Program-made: the position numbers and the translations under genes
Part shown: positions 32,964 through 40,112 of the stretch, in pieces
How the letters are laid out: the number at the start of each line of letters is the position of its first letter
Numbering within the stretch: the first letter of the stretch is position 1
The notes under the pieces: model-generated
The model's input: only the letters and a program-made list of their open reading frames with translations
The model's database searches: none
Told to the model about the DNA's origin: nothing
Source of the DNA: an uncultured Burkholderiales bacterium
GTDB lineage: Bacteria; Pseudomonadota; Gammaproteobacteria; Burkholderiales; Burkholderiaceae_C
Direction of reading: 5' to 3'
Length of the DNA: 40,112 nucleotides
Assembly (NCBI GenBank): GCA_903828695.1
Contig: CAIKNE010000134.1
Coordinates: 1 to 40,112, forward strand

Positions 32964-34699
32964 GCATTCCCCAACATTCTGAAAAACGCAGTGCAGCCCA
33001 CTATTTTTTGGAAGGGCTAGCAGATCTTGGAATCGAATATGTGTTCGCAAATTTGGGAACAGACCATGTCTCGATCATTGAAGAGTTAGCGAGATGGGAC
33101 CTCGCAGGGCGTCCCCATCCTGAGTTCATTCTTTGTCCCCACGAAAACGTTTGCATGCACATGGCTGCTGGTTTCGCGGCCCTCACTGGCCGCGGACAAG
33201 CTGTGATGGTGCACGTTGACGCCGGCACTGCCAATTCCGTCATGGGAATGCACAATATGTTCCGCGCTCGTCTACCCGTCATGCTGATTGCGGGCAAAGC
33301 TCCATTTACCATCAGAGGCGAGTTGGACGGCTCTAGGGATAATTATGTTCATTTCGTGCAAGATCCCTTTGATATCGCAAGCCTTGTTCGTCCGTATGTG
33401 AAATGGGAGTATTCCTTGCCCAGCGGGGTGATCGCCAAGGAGGTTTTGCGCCGTGGTCACTCTATGATGCAAAGCGATCCGCAGGGCCCTGTCTACTTGA
33501 CTTTGCCTCGAGAGGTGCTTGCAGAGTCTTTAGCGACCGAAGAGGTGCGCACATTCAGCAGTCAACGCTATGGTCCGGTGATGGCCGGGGGCATTGACGA
33601 TACTCGCGCGCAAGCCGTTGCCCACCAACTCATGACTGCCCAGCAGCCCATTGCTGTAACTTCCTACCTCGGTCGAAACCCCGAGGCTGTAGGAGCGTTA
33701 GAGGATTTAGCCATGCTCTGCGGTATACAAGTGTTTGAATTTAATCCCAGTTTCTTGTGTATTCCCCGCCACTCACCTTGCTTTGGAGGATTTGATGCCT
33801 CTGGCGCGATGCGCGGTGCTGATACAGGACTATTGCTGGACGTAGATGTACCTTGGCTACCGAAGTTCGTGCAAGACAATCCCGAAACTCGTTGGACACA
33901 CATTGACGTTGACCCGATCAAAAAAGACTTCCCCATGTGGGGTTTTGCTACGGATGTAAGAGTTCAGGCAGATTGCGCTAAGGTACTGAGCCAAGTTGCT
34001 GAAATTGTGAGGGCTCAAGCCAACGAAGAATTTCATTTGCGTGTTGCCAAACGCGTTGCAAGTTGGGCCGGGCCGCGGGAGGAGCGTCTTGGGCTTGTTG
34101 ACAAGGCTGCTAAAAATCCTGGTCAAGTCGGTGCCATTTCCCCGGCTTTCCTTTGCGCAGCAATTGGACAAGCTATTAGCGAAGAAGATATCGTCATCAA
34201 CGAGGCGATTCGCAATACGTTTTCTGTTCTTAACCAAATTCCGCGCAGCCGACCCCATACGTTGCTCTGCGCAGCGGGAGGGGGGTTGGGCTACAGCGGG
34301 GGCATGGCGTTGGGCGCAAAGTTGGCCAATCCTAGTGTTCGGGTTGTACAAATCGTCGGTGATGGTGGCTTTCACTTCTCTACGCCGACCTCAGTTTATG
34401 CCACAGCACAACGCCACAACTTGCCCATTTTCACCGTGGTGCTGGATAACGGAGGGTGGCAAGCTGTTAAAGAGGCTGTGCTGCGAATTTATCCAGACGG
34501 CTCAGCCGCTCAGTCCAATGAGTTTCAATCGCGCCTTCAAGGCCAGCACAGACATTTTGAGCAAGTAGCAGAGGCCTTTGGTGCGTACGGCGAATACTTG
34601 TCAGATCCAAGCGAAACTCATGCAGCGATTGCACGCTGCTTGAGAGCTGTGGACTCGGGCCAGTCTGCGGTGCTCAATGTGCAAATTGGTCTCCAATAG
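32960..34699 (+). CDS. Thiamine-diphosphate-dependent enzyme (2-oxoacid decarboxylase/acetolactate synthase type)
   Basis: The 579-residue protein has the three-domain architecture of the acetolactate synthase/benzoylformate decarboxylase superfamily. The N-terminal domain carries the activating glutamate in LCPHENVCMHMAAG (E62). A middle domain lacks a visible FAD signature. The C-terminal domain has the diphosphate-binding motif IVGDGGFHFSTP...VVLDNGGW (about residues 470-505). It is therefore likely a decarboxylase or lyase that releases an aldehyde. The start is GTG, overlapping the aldehyde dehydrogenase gene by 4 bp, which supports consecutive steps. Confidence 0.88.
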   Translation: MSIPQHSEKRSAAHYFLEGLADLGIEYVFANLGTDHVSIIEELARWDLAGRPHPEFILCPHENVCMHMAAGFAALTGRGQAVMVHVDAGTANSVMGMHNMFRARLPVMLIAGKAPFTIRGELDGSRDNYVHFVQDPFDIASLVRPYVKWEYSLPSGVIAKEVLRRGHSMMQSDPQGPVYLTLPREVLAESLATEEVRTFSSQRYGPVMAGGIDDTRAQAVAHQLMTAQQPIAVTSYLGRNPEAVGALEDLAMLCGIQVFEFNPSFLCIPRHSPCFGGFDASGAMRGADTGLLLDVDVPWLPKFVQDNPETRWTHIDVDPIKKDFPMWGFATDVRVQADCAKVLSQVAEIVRAQANEEFHLRVAKRVASWAGPREERLGLVDKAAKNPGQVGAISPAFLCAAIGQAISEEDIVINEAIRNTFSVLNQIPRSRPHTLLCAAGGGLGYSGGMALGAKLANPSVRVVQIVGDGGFHFSTPTSVYATAQRHNLPIFTVVLDNGGWQAVKEAVLRIYPDGSAAQSNEFQSRLQGQHRHFEQVAEAFGAYGEYLSDPSETHAAIARCLRAVDSGQSAVLNVQIGLQ

Positions 34700-34751
34700 G
34701 TATTTAAAAGTTCTTACGCAAGTTCTTACCCCATCACCCAGAGAATAAATC

Positions 34752-35726
34752 ATGGCCCCCATTCAGAGATTCAGCGTGCTCATTGCCTCCTTCACTTGCT
34801 TGTTGGTATGCTCACTGCCACTGACTGCCTTTACCGCAGACTACCCCGCAAAACCTATCACTATCGTGGTCGGCTACTCTGCTGGAGGCGGGGTAGACGT
34901 GATGGCGCGCATCTTGGCTGAGAAACTACCGCCGCTTTTGGGGCAGCCAGTAGTTGTAGAAAATCGTCCCAGCGTTGGCGCCATCGTTGGTTCTAACTTC
35001 GTTGCTAAATCAAAACCAGATGGCTACACACTCCTTATGGGTGCACCGGGGTCTATTATTTTCAATCACGCCATTTACAGCAAACTTCCCTATACCCCTC
35101 AAGAACTGACACCAATCTCCTTTGTCAGTGACTCACCTTTGGTGCTCTTGGTCAATGTCAACAACCCTGCAAAAAACGTTCAAGAATTGGTTGCACAGTC
35201 CAAACAAAATCCAGATAAAGCAAATTACGGCGCTAGCTCAGCGTCCTTCCAACTCATCACCGAACTCTTCAACCGCAAGACCGGAGCAAAGTTTGCACAT
35301 ATCCCGTACAAGGGTGCAAATGATTCTGTGATGGCAGTCATGACCGGGGACGTAACGATGACCCTGGCCGACGCGGGTCCAGCATTCACAGGGTTGCAAA
35401 CGGGTCGTGTGAAAGCGCTTGCTGTGACCTCTGCAGCGCGTATGAAAGACTATCCCAACGTGCCAACGCTCAGTGAACTCGGTATAGATCTAAAAGCTTC
35501 AGTTTGGATTGGGCTGCTCGCTCCTGCTGGCACGCCGTCTGACATCATAAAGCGCTTACAAGAGGATGTTGCAAAAATAGTGGCCATGCCAGATGTTCAG
35601 AAAAAAATGACTTCCATGTCTGTCATTCCAATGAGTAATACGTCGGAAGAATTTTCTAAAATAATTGCGACAGAAATACCGCTTTGGCGACAACTGGCCC
35701 AAGAAAACAATATTACGGCTAATTAA
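34752..35726 (+). CDS. Bug/TctC-family periplasmic binding protein
   Basis: Bug receptors bind small carboxylates or related compounds in the periplasm; they are vastly expanded in Burkholderiales. The 324-residue product has a signal peptide (residues 1-29), then the family hallmarks YPAKPITIVVGYSAGGGVDVMAR, VENRPSVGAIVGSNFVAKSKPDGYTLLMG and AHIPYKGANDSVMAVMTGDV. No TctA or TctB membrane subunits are nearby, as usual for orphan Bug genes. It is third in the dehydrogenase operon, 52 bp after the decarboxylase gene. Confidence 0.93.
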   Translation: MAPIQRFSVLIASFTCLLVCSLPLTAFTADYPAKPITIVVGYSAGGGVDVMARILAEKLPPLLGQPVVVENRPSVGAIVGSNFVAKSKPDGYTLLMGAPGSIIFNHAIYSKLPYTPQELTPISFVSDSPLVLLVNVNNPAKNVQELVAQSKQNPDKANYGASSASFQLITELFNRKTGAKFAHIPYKGANDSVMAVMTGDVTMTLADAGPAFTGLQTGRVKALAVTSAARMKDYPNVPTLSELGIDLKASVWIGLLAPAGTPSDIIKRLQEDVAKIVAMPDVQKKMTSMSVIPMSNTSEEFSKIIATEIPLWRQLAQENNITAN

Positions 35727-35780
35727 TTTTGCTCATAGTTTCAGTGCCTGCCCTTGCATTCAATGTGCTTGAACTTAAAT

Positions 35781-35816
35781 GAAAGCAAAGACTATCTTTG
35801 GAGTGTCTTTGATTTC
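35781..35816. terminator. Hairpin between convergent Bug and iclR genes
   Basis: GAAAGCAAAGAC (35781-35792) pairs with GTCTTTGATTTC (35805-35816) over 12 bp with one mismatch and a 12-base loop. It sits in the 108-bp gap between two converging genes, where a two-way terminator is expected. There is no long T-run, so termination strength is uncertain. Confidence 0.5.
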
Positions 35817-35834
35817 AATTGAAACGAACACCTT

Positions 35835-36659
35835 TTAAACATTTGCACCTAAAGCTATTGATAGTGCCTTGGACGCCTGTAAAAGGTCTGAAACGTATTT
35901 GGTAATTTCAGCTTTTTTCATTCTGACAGACGGACCAAACACAGCAATTGCCCCGATCACCTCACCTGTGTTCTTAAAGAAGGGTGCAGCAATAGCCACA
36001 GCGCCCTCTATGACTTCTTCTTGGCTAAGCGCGTACCCTTTGCGGCGAATCAGCTCCAACTCCTTCTTGAGATTCAATTTCTTATTGTTGATCTTGGGCA
36101 ACGGCTCTTTCTCAAACTCCTCAATCAAATCCGTAAAGGCGAGAATAGCCCTCCCACTTGCACCTACCGATATAAGTTCCTTGTATCCAACGCCCATTTT
36201 GTAATTAAGCGCGTGTTGACTCGCCAACTCTGCGATACAAACTCTGTCAAGGCCTTGGAGCTGAAAAAGCACCACCGTCTCCCCAGTGATAGTCCACAAG
36301 TTTTCAAGAATAGGCTGCGCAATCTCACTTAGATCTAAGGCGCTTGACCAAGCGTGAGCCATCTGCGCAACTGCAGGGCCCAGCCTGAATTTAAGAGGTT
36401 CACCGCTGGAGGCGATGAAATCATTGTTCTCTAGTGTTTTAAGGAGCCTATATAGGGTGGGTCGACTGAGATCTACTTTGTGCATCAACTCGGACGCTGA
36501 CATAGAGTAGTTTTTGGCACTAAATGCTTTCAAAATATCAAGAGCCCGCTCAACCGCTCTCACATTTGCCGCGCCCTTGCTGGGCTTGGTCGGTGAATTA
36601 AAGGAGGATTTACCCAGCACTCCCTTTGGGCGAGCAGACCTCTTGGGATTAGACATCAT
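35835..36659 (-). CDS. IclR-family transcriptional regulator
   Basis: IclR regulators control catabolic operons in response to a small ligand. The protein has a basic N-terminal tail, a winged helix-turn-helix (VERALDILKAFSAKNYSMSA onward, with the recognition helix in VDLSRPTLYRLLKTLE), and an IclR effector domain that ends with IAAPFFKNTGEVIGAIAVFGPS. I start it at ATG 36659 (274 residues); a TTG at 36680 would add seven residues and cannot be excluded. It is divergent from the Rieske operon and convergent with the dehydrogenase operon, and probably regulates one or both. Confidence 0.93.
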   Translation of the reverse strand: MMSNPKRSARPKGVLGKSSFNSPTKPSKGAANVRAVERALDILKAFSAKNYSMSASELMHKVDLSRPTLYRLLKTLENNDFIASSGEPLKFRLGPAVAQMAHAWSSALDLSEIAQPILENLWTITGETVVLFQLQGLDRVCIAELASQHALNYKMGVGYKELISVGASGRAILAFTDLIEEFEKEPLPKINNKKLNLKKELELIRRKGYALSQEEVIEGAVAIAAPFFKNTGEVIGAIAVFGPSVRMKKAEITKYVSDLLQASKALSIALGANV

Positions 36660-36705
36660 CGATTTCACATTCTGTACCAATGCATTTCTTCTTTTATATA
36701 AGTAG

Positions 36706-36715
36706 GGGTTAACCC
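36706..36715. promoter_or_regulatory. Perfect palindrome near iclR start
   Basis: GGGTTAACCC is a perfect 10-bp palindrome about 45 bp upstream of the iclR start. It could serve autoregulation. A palindrome this short can occur by chance. Confidence 0.3.
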
Positions 36716-36738
36716 GTAATTCATTAATAACAAGCCCC

Positions 36739-36809
36739 AGATGAGGTAATGTTCACGTATTATTACTCATCTAGTGGATTATTGTCTCACCAGGTGGACA
36801 AATTTTAAT
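36739..36809. promoter_or_regulatory. Candidate IclR operators and Rieske-operon promoter
   Basis: AGATGAG (36739-36745) and CTCATCT (36766-36772) form a perfect 7-bp inverted repeat. CTCATCTAGTGGA (36766-36778) and CTCACCAGGTGGA (36786-36798) are a direct repeat with a 20-bp period, two helical turns, so a protein would bind one face of the DNA. TTGTCT (36782-36787) and TTTAAT (36804-36809), 16 bp apart, form a plausible sigma-70 promoter that overlaps the last repeat. AAGGA at 36822-36826 is the ribosome-binding site. Confidence 0.5.
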
Positions 36810-36835
36810 CCTAACGCACTTAAGGAAAACGAACT

Positions 36836-38110
36836 ATGAATAAAGAAATGTCAGAAACTCTCACCCGCACCGGTCCTGGCACATTGATGGGTAACTTAAT
36901 GCGCAGGTACTGGATACCTGTCATGAGCTCAAGTGAAATCGCTGAGGCAGACTCACCCCAAGTCCGCGTTCAATTGTTGGGCGAGAAACTCTTGGCCTTT
37001 AGAGACACAGAGGGCAAAGTAGGCTTGATTAACGAGTTTTGTACGCACAGGGGTGTATCCCTTTATTTCGGCCGTAATGAGGAGAACGGTATACGCTGTG
37101 CTTACCACGGTATCAAGTTTGACCGCAATGGTAAGTGTGTAGATGTCCCCGCTGCCCCCCAACTGTGCGAGAGAATGAATATCAAAGCCTATCCAACGAT
37201 TGAGCTCGCAGGACTGGTGTGGACTTACATGGGCCCAGCGGACAAAATGCCAGCCCCACCAGACCTTGAGTGGTGTAAGCTCCCAGAGTCACACGTCTTC
37301 ATCACCAAGCGGGTGCAAGAGTGCAATTACCTACAAGCGATGGAAGGCGGGATTGATACCAGTCACGTCTCCTTTGTCCATCGCTATGAGGTCGATCAAG
37401 ACCCTATGCACAAGGGTGTCAAAGCGCTTGACTACATTAAGGCCGACGGCAATGTGATCTTCACCATTGAAGATATGCCTTACGGTTTGGTCCTCTTGGG
37501 CCGTAGAAACGGCGACACCGATAGCTTTTACTGGCGCATTACCCAGTGGCTCTTTCCCTGGTACACACTCATCCCCCCGTTTGGTCACCACTCTCTTGCC
37601 GGGCACGTGTGGGTTCCAATCGATGATCACAGTTGCTGGGCATGGAGTATTAACTTTCACCCTGATAAGCCGCTCTCAAGTGAAGAGCGCACGCAAATGC
37701 AGGAGGGTAAGGGCATCCACGTTCTGTACGAAGATGCGGCTTCTTTTAAACCCATCGCCAACAAAGACAATGACTACTTGATGGACCGTGTCGCTCAAAA
37801 AGAGAAGAGGGCTTACAGCGGCGTGTTTGGCTTCTCAGCGCAAGACTACTCGCTTCAAGAAAGTATGGGGCCCATTCAAGATCATGAAAATGAGAAACTA
37901 CTTCATACGGACAAAGCCATCGTGATGGCTAGAAAAATGCTCCTTGAATCAGCTCAAAATCTAGCTAAAGGTATCGAGCCACCAGCGCTTGACTCATCCT
38001 CACAAAGGGTTAGAGCAGCAGGTGTGCTTTTGGGCAAAGAAGAGGATCCTCTTAAATGGGCTAAAGAGCACTTAAGCGACAGCAACGCGCATCCTGTTTA
38101 CTCGCTCTAA
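36836..38110 (+). CDS. Rieske non-heme iron oxygenase, phthalate 4,5-dioxygenase type
   Basis: This is the terminal oxygenase of a ring-hydroxylating or demethylating system. The 424-residue product has the Rieske [2Fe-2S] ligands C69, H71, C88 and H91 (FCTHRG and CAYHGIKF). The mononuclear iron site is GGIDTSHVSFVHR (H177 and H182), with a later acidic ligand probably in SMGPIQDHENEK. Length and layout fit the single-subunit phthalate dioxygenase/PobA group. Such enzymes need a reductase; none is encoded in the window. It heads the second catabolic operon. Confidence 0.92.
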   Translation: MNKEMSETLTRTGPGTLMGNLMRRYWIPVMSSSEIAEADSPQVRVQLLGEKLLAFRDTEGKVGLINEFCTHRGVSLYFGRNEENGIRCAYHGIKFDRNGKCVDVPAAPQLCERMNIKAYPTIELAGLVWTYMGPADKMPAPPDLEWCKLPESHVFITKRVQECNYLQAMEGGIDTSHVSFVHRYEVDQDPMHKGVKALDYIKADGNVIFTIEDMPYGLVLLGRRNGDTDSFYWRITQWLFPWYTLIPPFGHHSLAGHVWVPIDDHSCWAWSINFHPDKPLSSEERTQMQEGKGIHVLYEDAASFKPIANKDNDYLMDRVAQKEKRAYSGVFGFSAQDYSLQESMGPIQDHENEKLLHTDKAIVMARKMLLESAQNLAKGIEPPALDSSSQRVRAAGVLLGKEEDPLKWAKEHLSDSNAHPVYSL

Positions 38111-38118
38111 TCAACGGG

Positions 38119-39132
38119 ATGTCAATGAATGCTTTAATTTTTAGTCGCTTTTCAAAGCGACTCACATTGCGCTTTGCTACGCTGTTACTGATAGTCTCTG
38201 AGTGCACAGCGTTTGCACAGACTCCGCCACCAGTTTGGACACCCTCCAAACCCATACGCATCATTGTTCCCATCACCGGTAGCACCAATGATGTGCTGGC
38301 GCGCCTCATCGCACCTAAACTGCAAGAGGCATTGGGGCAAACCGTGATCGTAGACAACAAACCCGGAGCTGGGGGGAATATCGGTGCGGACTTTGTTGCG
38401 AAGTCTCCCCCTGATGGATACACACTGCTCGTTGGTTACAACGGTCCTTTGGCCATCAATCAAACCCTCTTTGACAAAATGCCCTACGACCCTGTTAAAG
38501 ACCTTGCTCCTATTACGCTTGCAGTAACTGCCTCACAGTATTTAACGGTCAATGCCAATTCTGGATTCACAAGCTTAAAAGACTTCATCTCCAAAGCCAA
38601 GGCCAACCCGGGTAAGTACTCCTATGCGTCAATTGCTGTGGGTAGTGCTTCCCACTTGACCATGGAGATGTTCAAAGCGGATGCAGGTTTAGATATCACC
38701 CATATACCCTACAAGGGTTCAGGAGCGGCGGTGACAGATTTGATTGCAGGCAATGTGGACGCAGGTTTCTTTGTTCCGGGCAATGTGCAACAATTTGTCA
38801 AAGACGGGCGTCTTAAATTACTGGCCTCATCGGGTAAGAAAAGATTTGTAAGCACACCCGACGTCCCCACTATCCAGGAGTCAGGATACAAAGACTTTGA
38901 AGCATCTTCTTGGATTGGTTTTCTTGCACCTGGCGGCACGCCAACCAATGTGATTGATAGATATCACTCCGAAATTGTCAAAATACTTCAAATGCCAGAT
39001 ATTCACAATAAACTGGTTGATATGCAGTTTGAGGTGATAGGTTCAACTCCTGCTCAGTTTAAAGGATGGATCCAATCAGAGATTCCCAAATGGGGCAAGG
39101 TTATCAAAGCTACCGGTGCGAAAGCAGACTGA
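38119..39132 (+). CDS. Bug/TctC-family periplasmic binding protein
   Basis: This second Bug receptor has 337 residues with a signal peptide (residues 1-34, ending AFAQ), then PSKPIRIIVPITGSTNDVLAR, DNKPGAGGNIGADFVAKSPPDGYTLLVG and THIPYKGSGAAVTDLIAGNVDA. It lies 8 bp after the Rieske gene, so it is likely the receptor for that oxygenase's substrate. It differs clearly from the Bug protein at 34752. Its stop TGA shares one base with the ATG of the dehydrogenase gene. Confidence 0.93.
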   Translation: MSMNALIFSRFSKRLTLRFATLLLIVSECTAFAQTPPPVWTPSKPIRIIVPITGSTNDVLARLIAPKLQEALGQTVIVDNKPGAGGNIGADFVAKSPPDGYTLLVGYNGPLAINQTLFDKMPYDPVKDLAPITLAVTASQYLTVNANSGFTSLKDFISKAKANPGKYSYASIAVGSASHLTMEMFKADAGLDITHIPYKGSGAAVTDLIAGNVDAGFFVPGNVQQFVKDGRLKLLASSGKKRFVSTPDVPTIQESGYKDFEASSWIGFLAPGGTPTNVIDRYHSEIVKILQMPDIHNKLVDMQFEVIGSTPAQFKGWIQSEIPKWGKVIKATGAKAD

Positions 39133-39905
39133 TGCATAGACTTCAAAATAAGGTCGCCATCATCACCGGTGCCGGTTCGGGTATTGGCGCAGCAACTACA
39201 GAACTCTTTTGCGCCGAGGGCGCTAAAGTTCTCATGGTCGATATGAACCAAGAAGCAATTGAGCTCACTCACAGCAAAATATTAGAAAAACATCCCGAAG
39301 CACAAATCCTGACCCACTTAGCCGACACCTCCAACGAAGCCCTGGCTTTAGCGGCTGTTGAGAAGGTAATTGCTGCTTTTGGCAAATTACATATTTTGGT
39401 CAATAACGCCTCCATGCGCAATTACAGTGCACTATCAAACGTGAGCCAAGAGGAGTGGCTAGCAGTGGTTGGTGTTAACTTGCTTGGAGTCTCCAATTAC
39501 TGTAAGGCCGCTCTTCCTGAGCTTCGCAAATTTGGAAATGCAAGCATCGTGAACGTCTCCTCTTGCTACGCTGTAACGGGCAGGAAGGGGATGGGGTTAT
39601 ACGATTCAACCAAAGCCGCTCAACTTGCTTATACCCGAACGCTTGCTTTTGAGGAGGCTCAGCACGGTATACGTGTTAACTCCATCTGTCCAGGGTCAAC
39701 GCTCACAGATTTTCATATTGATCGCGCAGCCGCCAAGGGCAAAAGTGTAGAGCAACTAAAGACTGAGCGAAATACAACCTCACTGCTTGGACGGTGGGCT
39801 TCGCCAATAGAGATAGCCAATCCTATTCTTTGGTTTGCTTCAGACGAAGCATCTTTCATCACAGGTACCAATTTGATGGTCGATGCTGGTCTTCACATAA
39901 TGTAG
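39132..39905 (+). CDS. Short-chain dehydrogenase/reductase
   Basis: This NAD(P)-dependent oxidoreductase (257 residues) has the cofactor loop TGAGSGIGAA (about residues 13-22), the structural NNAS motif, the catalytic serine in IVNVSSCYAVTG, the YDSTKAA box (Tyr and Lys), and the C-terminal DEASFITGTNLMVDAGLHI. Because D (in LMVDMN) follows the second strand, NAD is the likelier cofactor. I start at ATG 39132, which overlaps the Bug stop; a longer frame reaching into the Bug gene is an artefact. A role in oxidising a diol or alcohol after the oxygenase is plausible. Confidence 0.93.
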   Translation: MHRLQNKVAIITGAGSGIGAATTELFCAEGAKVLMVDMNQEAIELTHSKILEKHPEAQILTHLADTSNEALALAAVEKVIAAFGKLHILVNNASMRNYSALSNVSQEEWLAVVGVNLLGVSNYCKAALPELRKFGNASIVNVSSCYAVTGRKGMGLYDSTKAAQLAYTRTLAFEEAQHGIRVNSICPGSTLTDFHIDRAAAKGKSVEQLKTERNTTSLLGRWASPIEIANPILWFASDEASFITGTNLMVDAGLHIM

Positions 39906-39913
39906 TTGAACTA

Positions 39914-39955
39914 CCGCCACCCATCCATAAATACGGTTGGAGGCGGTTTCTCGGT
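39914..39955 (+). terminator. Probable terminator after SDR gene
   Basis: CCGCC(A)CC...CC at 39914-39926 can pair, with a few mismatches, with GG..GG(A)GGCGG ending at 39946, followed by TTTCTCGGTTTT. It starts 9 bp after the SDR stop, the right place to end the operon. The rest of the window (to 40112) shows no gene I can support. Confidence 0.45.
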
Positions 39956-40112
39956 TTTAGGCCGTTTCGGGCAGTTCTTGCCCGCTTGATTTCTTAATCT
40001 TCTCTTTTCGAAGTTTGGGCAAAGTTCCCAAGGCCCACTTCAAAACCACCACCGCTCAGGCTGCGTCCCGGTCGTCTTCATCACCACATTCACGCTCTTG
40101 TGAGTTTTGCGC

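Noticed and set aside
39066-39131. Longer N-terminus for the SDR, starting inside the Bug gene
   Set aside because: The SDR fold starts normally at MHRLQNKVAIITG, and the TGATG overlap gives a natural start at 39132.
39968-40112. CGGGCA/TGCCCG hairpin and short minus-strand frames at the right edge, considered as a transposase end
   Set aside because: The frames are short and broken and match no family I can name; the window ends before this can be decided.
1-40112. CRISPR arrays, tRNA or rRNA genes
   Set aside because: Reading both strands showed no regularly spaced repeats, cloverleaf-like tRNA sequences or rRNA segments.

Overview
The window looks like a chromosome segment of a betaproteobacterium, order Burkholderiales, most likely a small-genome freshwater lineage of the Polynucleobacter type. 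The reasons are two Bug/TctC-type periplasmic binding proteins, the OsmC-YcaO fusion, the moderate GC content, and a proteorhodopsin with carotenoid and retinal genes. This placement is an inference from gene content; no marker gene in the window settles it.

Layout. (1) 1-900 is a scrap heap: a strong terminator, the 3' remnant of a brnT toxin gene overlapping an intact brnA-type antitoxin gene, a C-terminally truncated TIR-domain gene, and a fragment of an IS110-type transposase. (2) 1129-12666 is a block of F-type conjugative transfer (type IV secretion) genes in two divergent, tightly overlapping operons. The minus-strand operon reads orf136, dsbC-like, orf81, lytic transglycosylase, traW, traU, trbC, orf187, traL. 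The plus-strand operon reads trbI-like, S26 peptidase, traF, traH, traG. The ATPase (traC), traB/K/E/V, traN, relaxase and coupling protein are not in the window. (3) 12747-14573 is recQ on the minus strand. (4) 15017-15601 holds three tiny membrane-protein genes. (5) 15692-21108 is a minus-strand light-harvesting cluster: rhodopsin, crtI, crtB, crtY, blh. Together these make beta-carotene, cleave it to retinal and use the retinal in a green-tuned proton pump. No crtE (GGPP synthase) is present here.

(6) 21487-25058 carries genes often seen with light and oxidative-stress responses: a DUF3330 zinc-finger protein, a double cupin of ChrR type, an MpaB/DUF2236 oxygenase and a photolyase/cryptochrome. 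A large palindrome lies between the divergent cupin and MpaB genes. (7) 25217-26862 is a decayed ISL3 transposase and a Fic-family gene that lacks the catalytic histidine. (8) 27271-31098 holds a DUF4149 membrane protein, a possible Cys-rich remnant, the OsmC-YcaO protein and a PepSY-domain protein.

(9) 31515-39905 is a catabolic region. One operon encodes an aldehyde dehydrogenase, a thiamine-diphosphate 2-oxoacid decarboxylase-type enzyme and a Bug binding protein. A convergent iclR follows, and divergent from iclR is a second operon with a Rieske oxygenase, a second Bug protein and a short-chain dehydrogenase. I infer uptake and oxidation of an aromatic or similar carboxylate: oxygenase and SDR act on the ring, while decarboxylase and dehydrogenase act on a 2-oxoacid and its aldehyde. 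The substrate cannot be read from the sequence. Inverted and direct repeats in the iclR-Rieske gap are good operator candidates.
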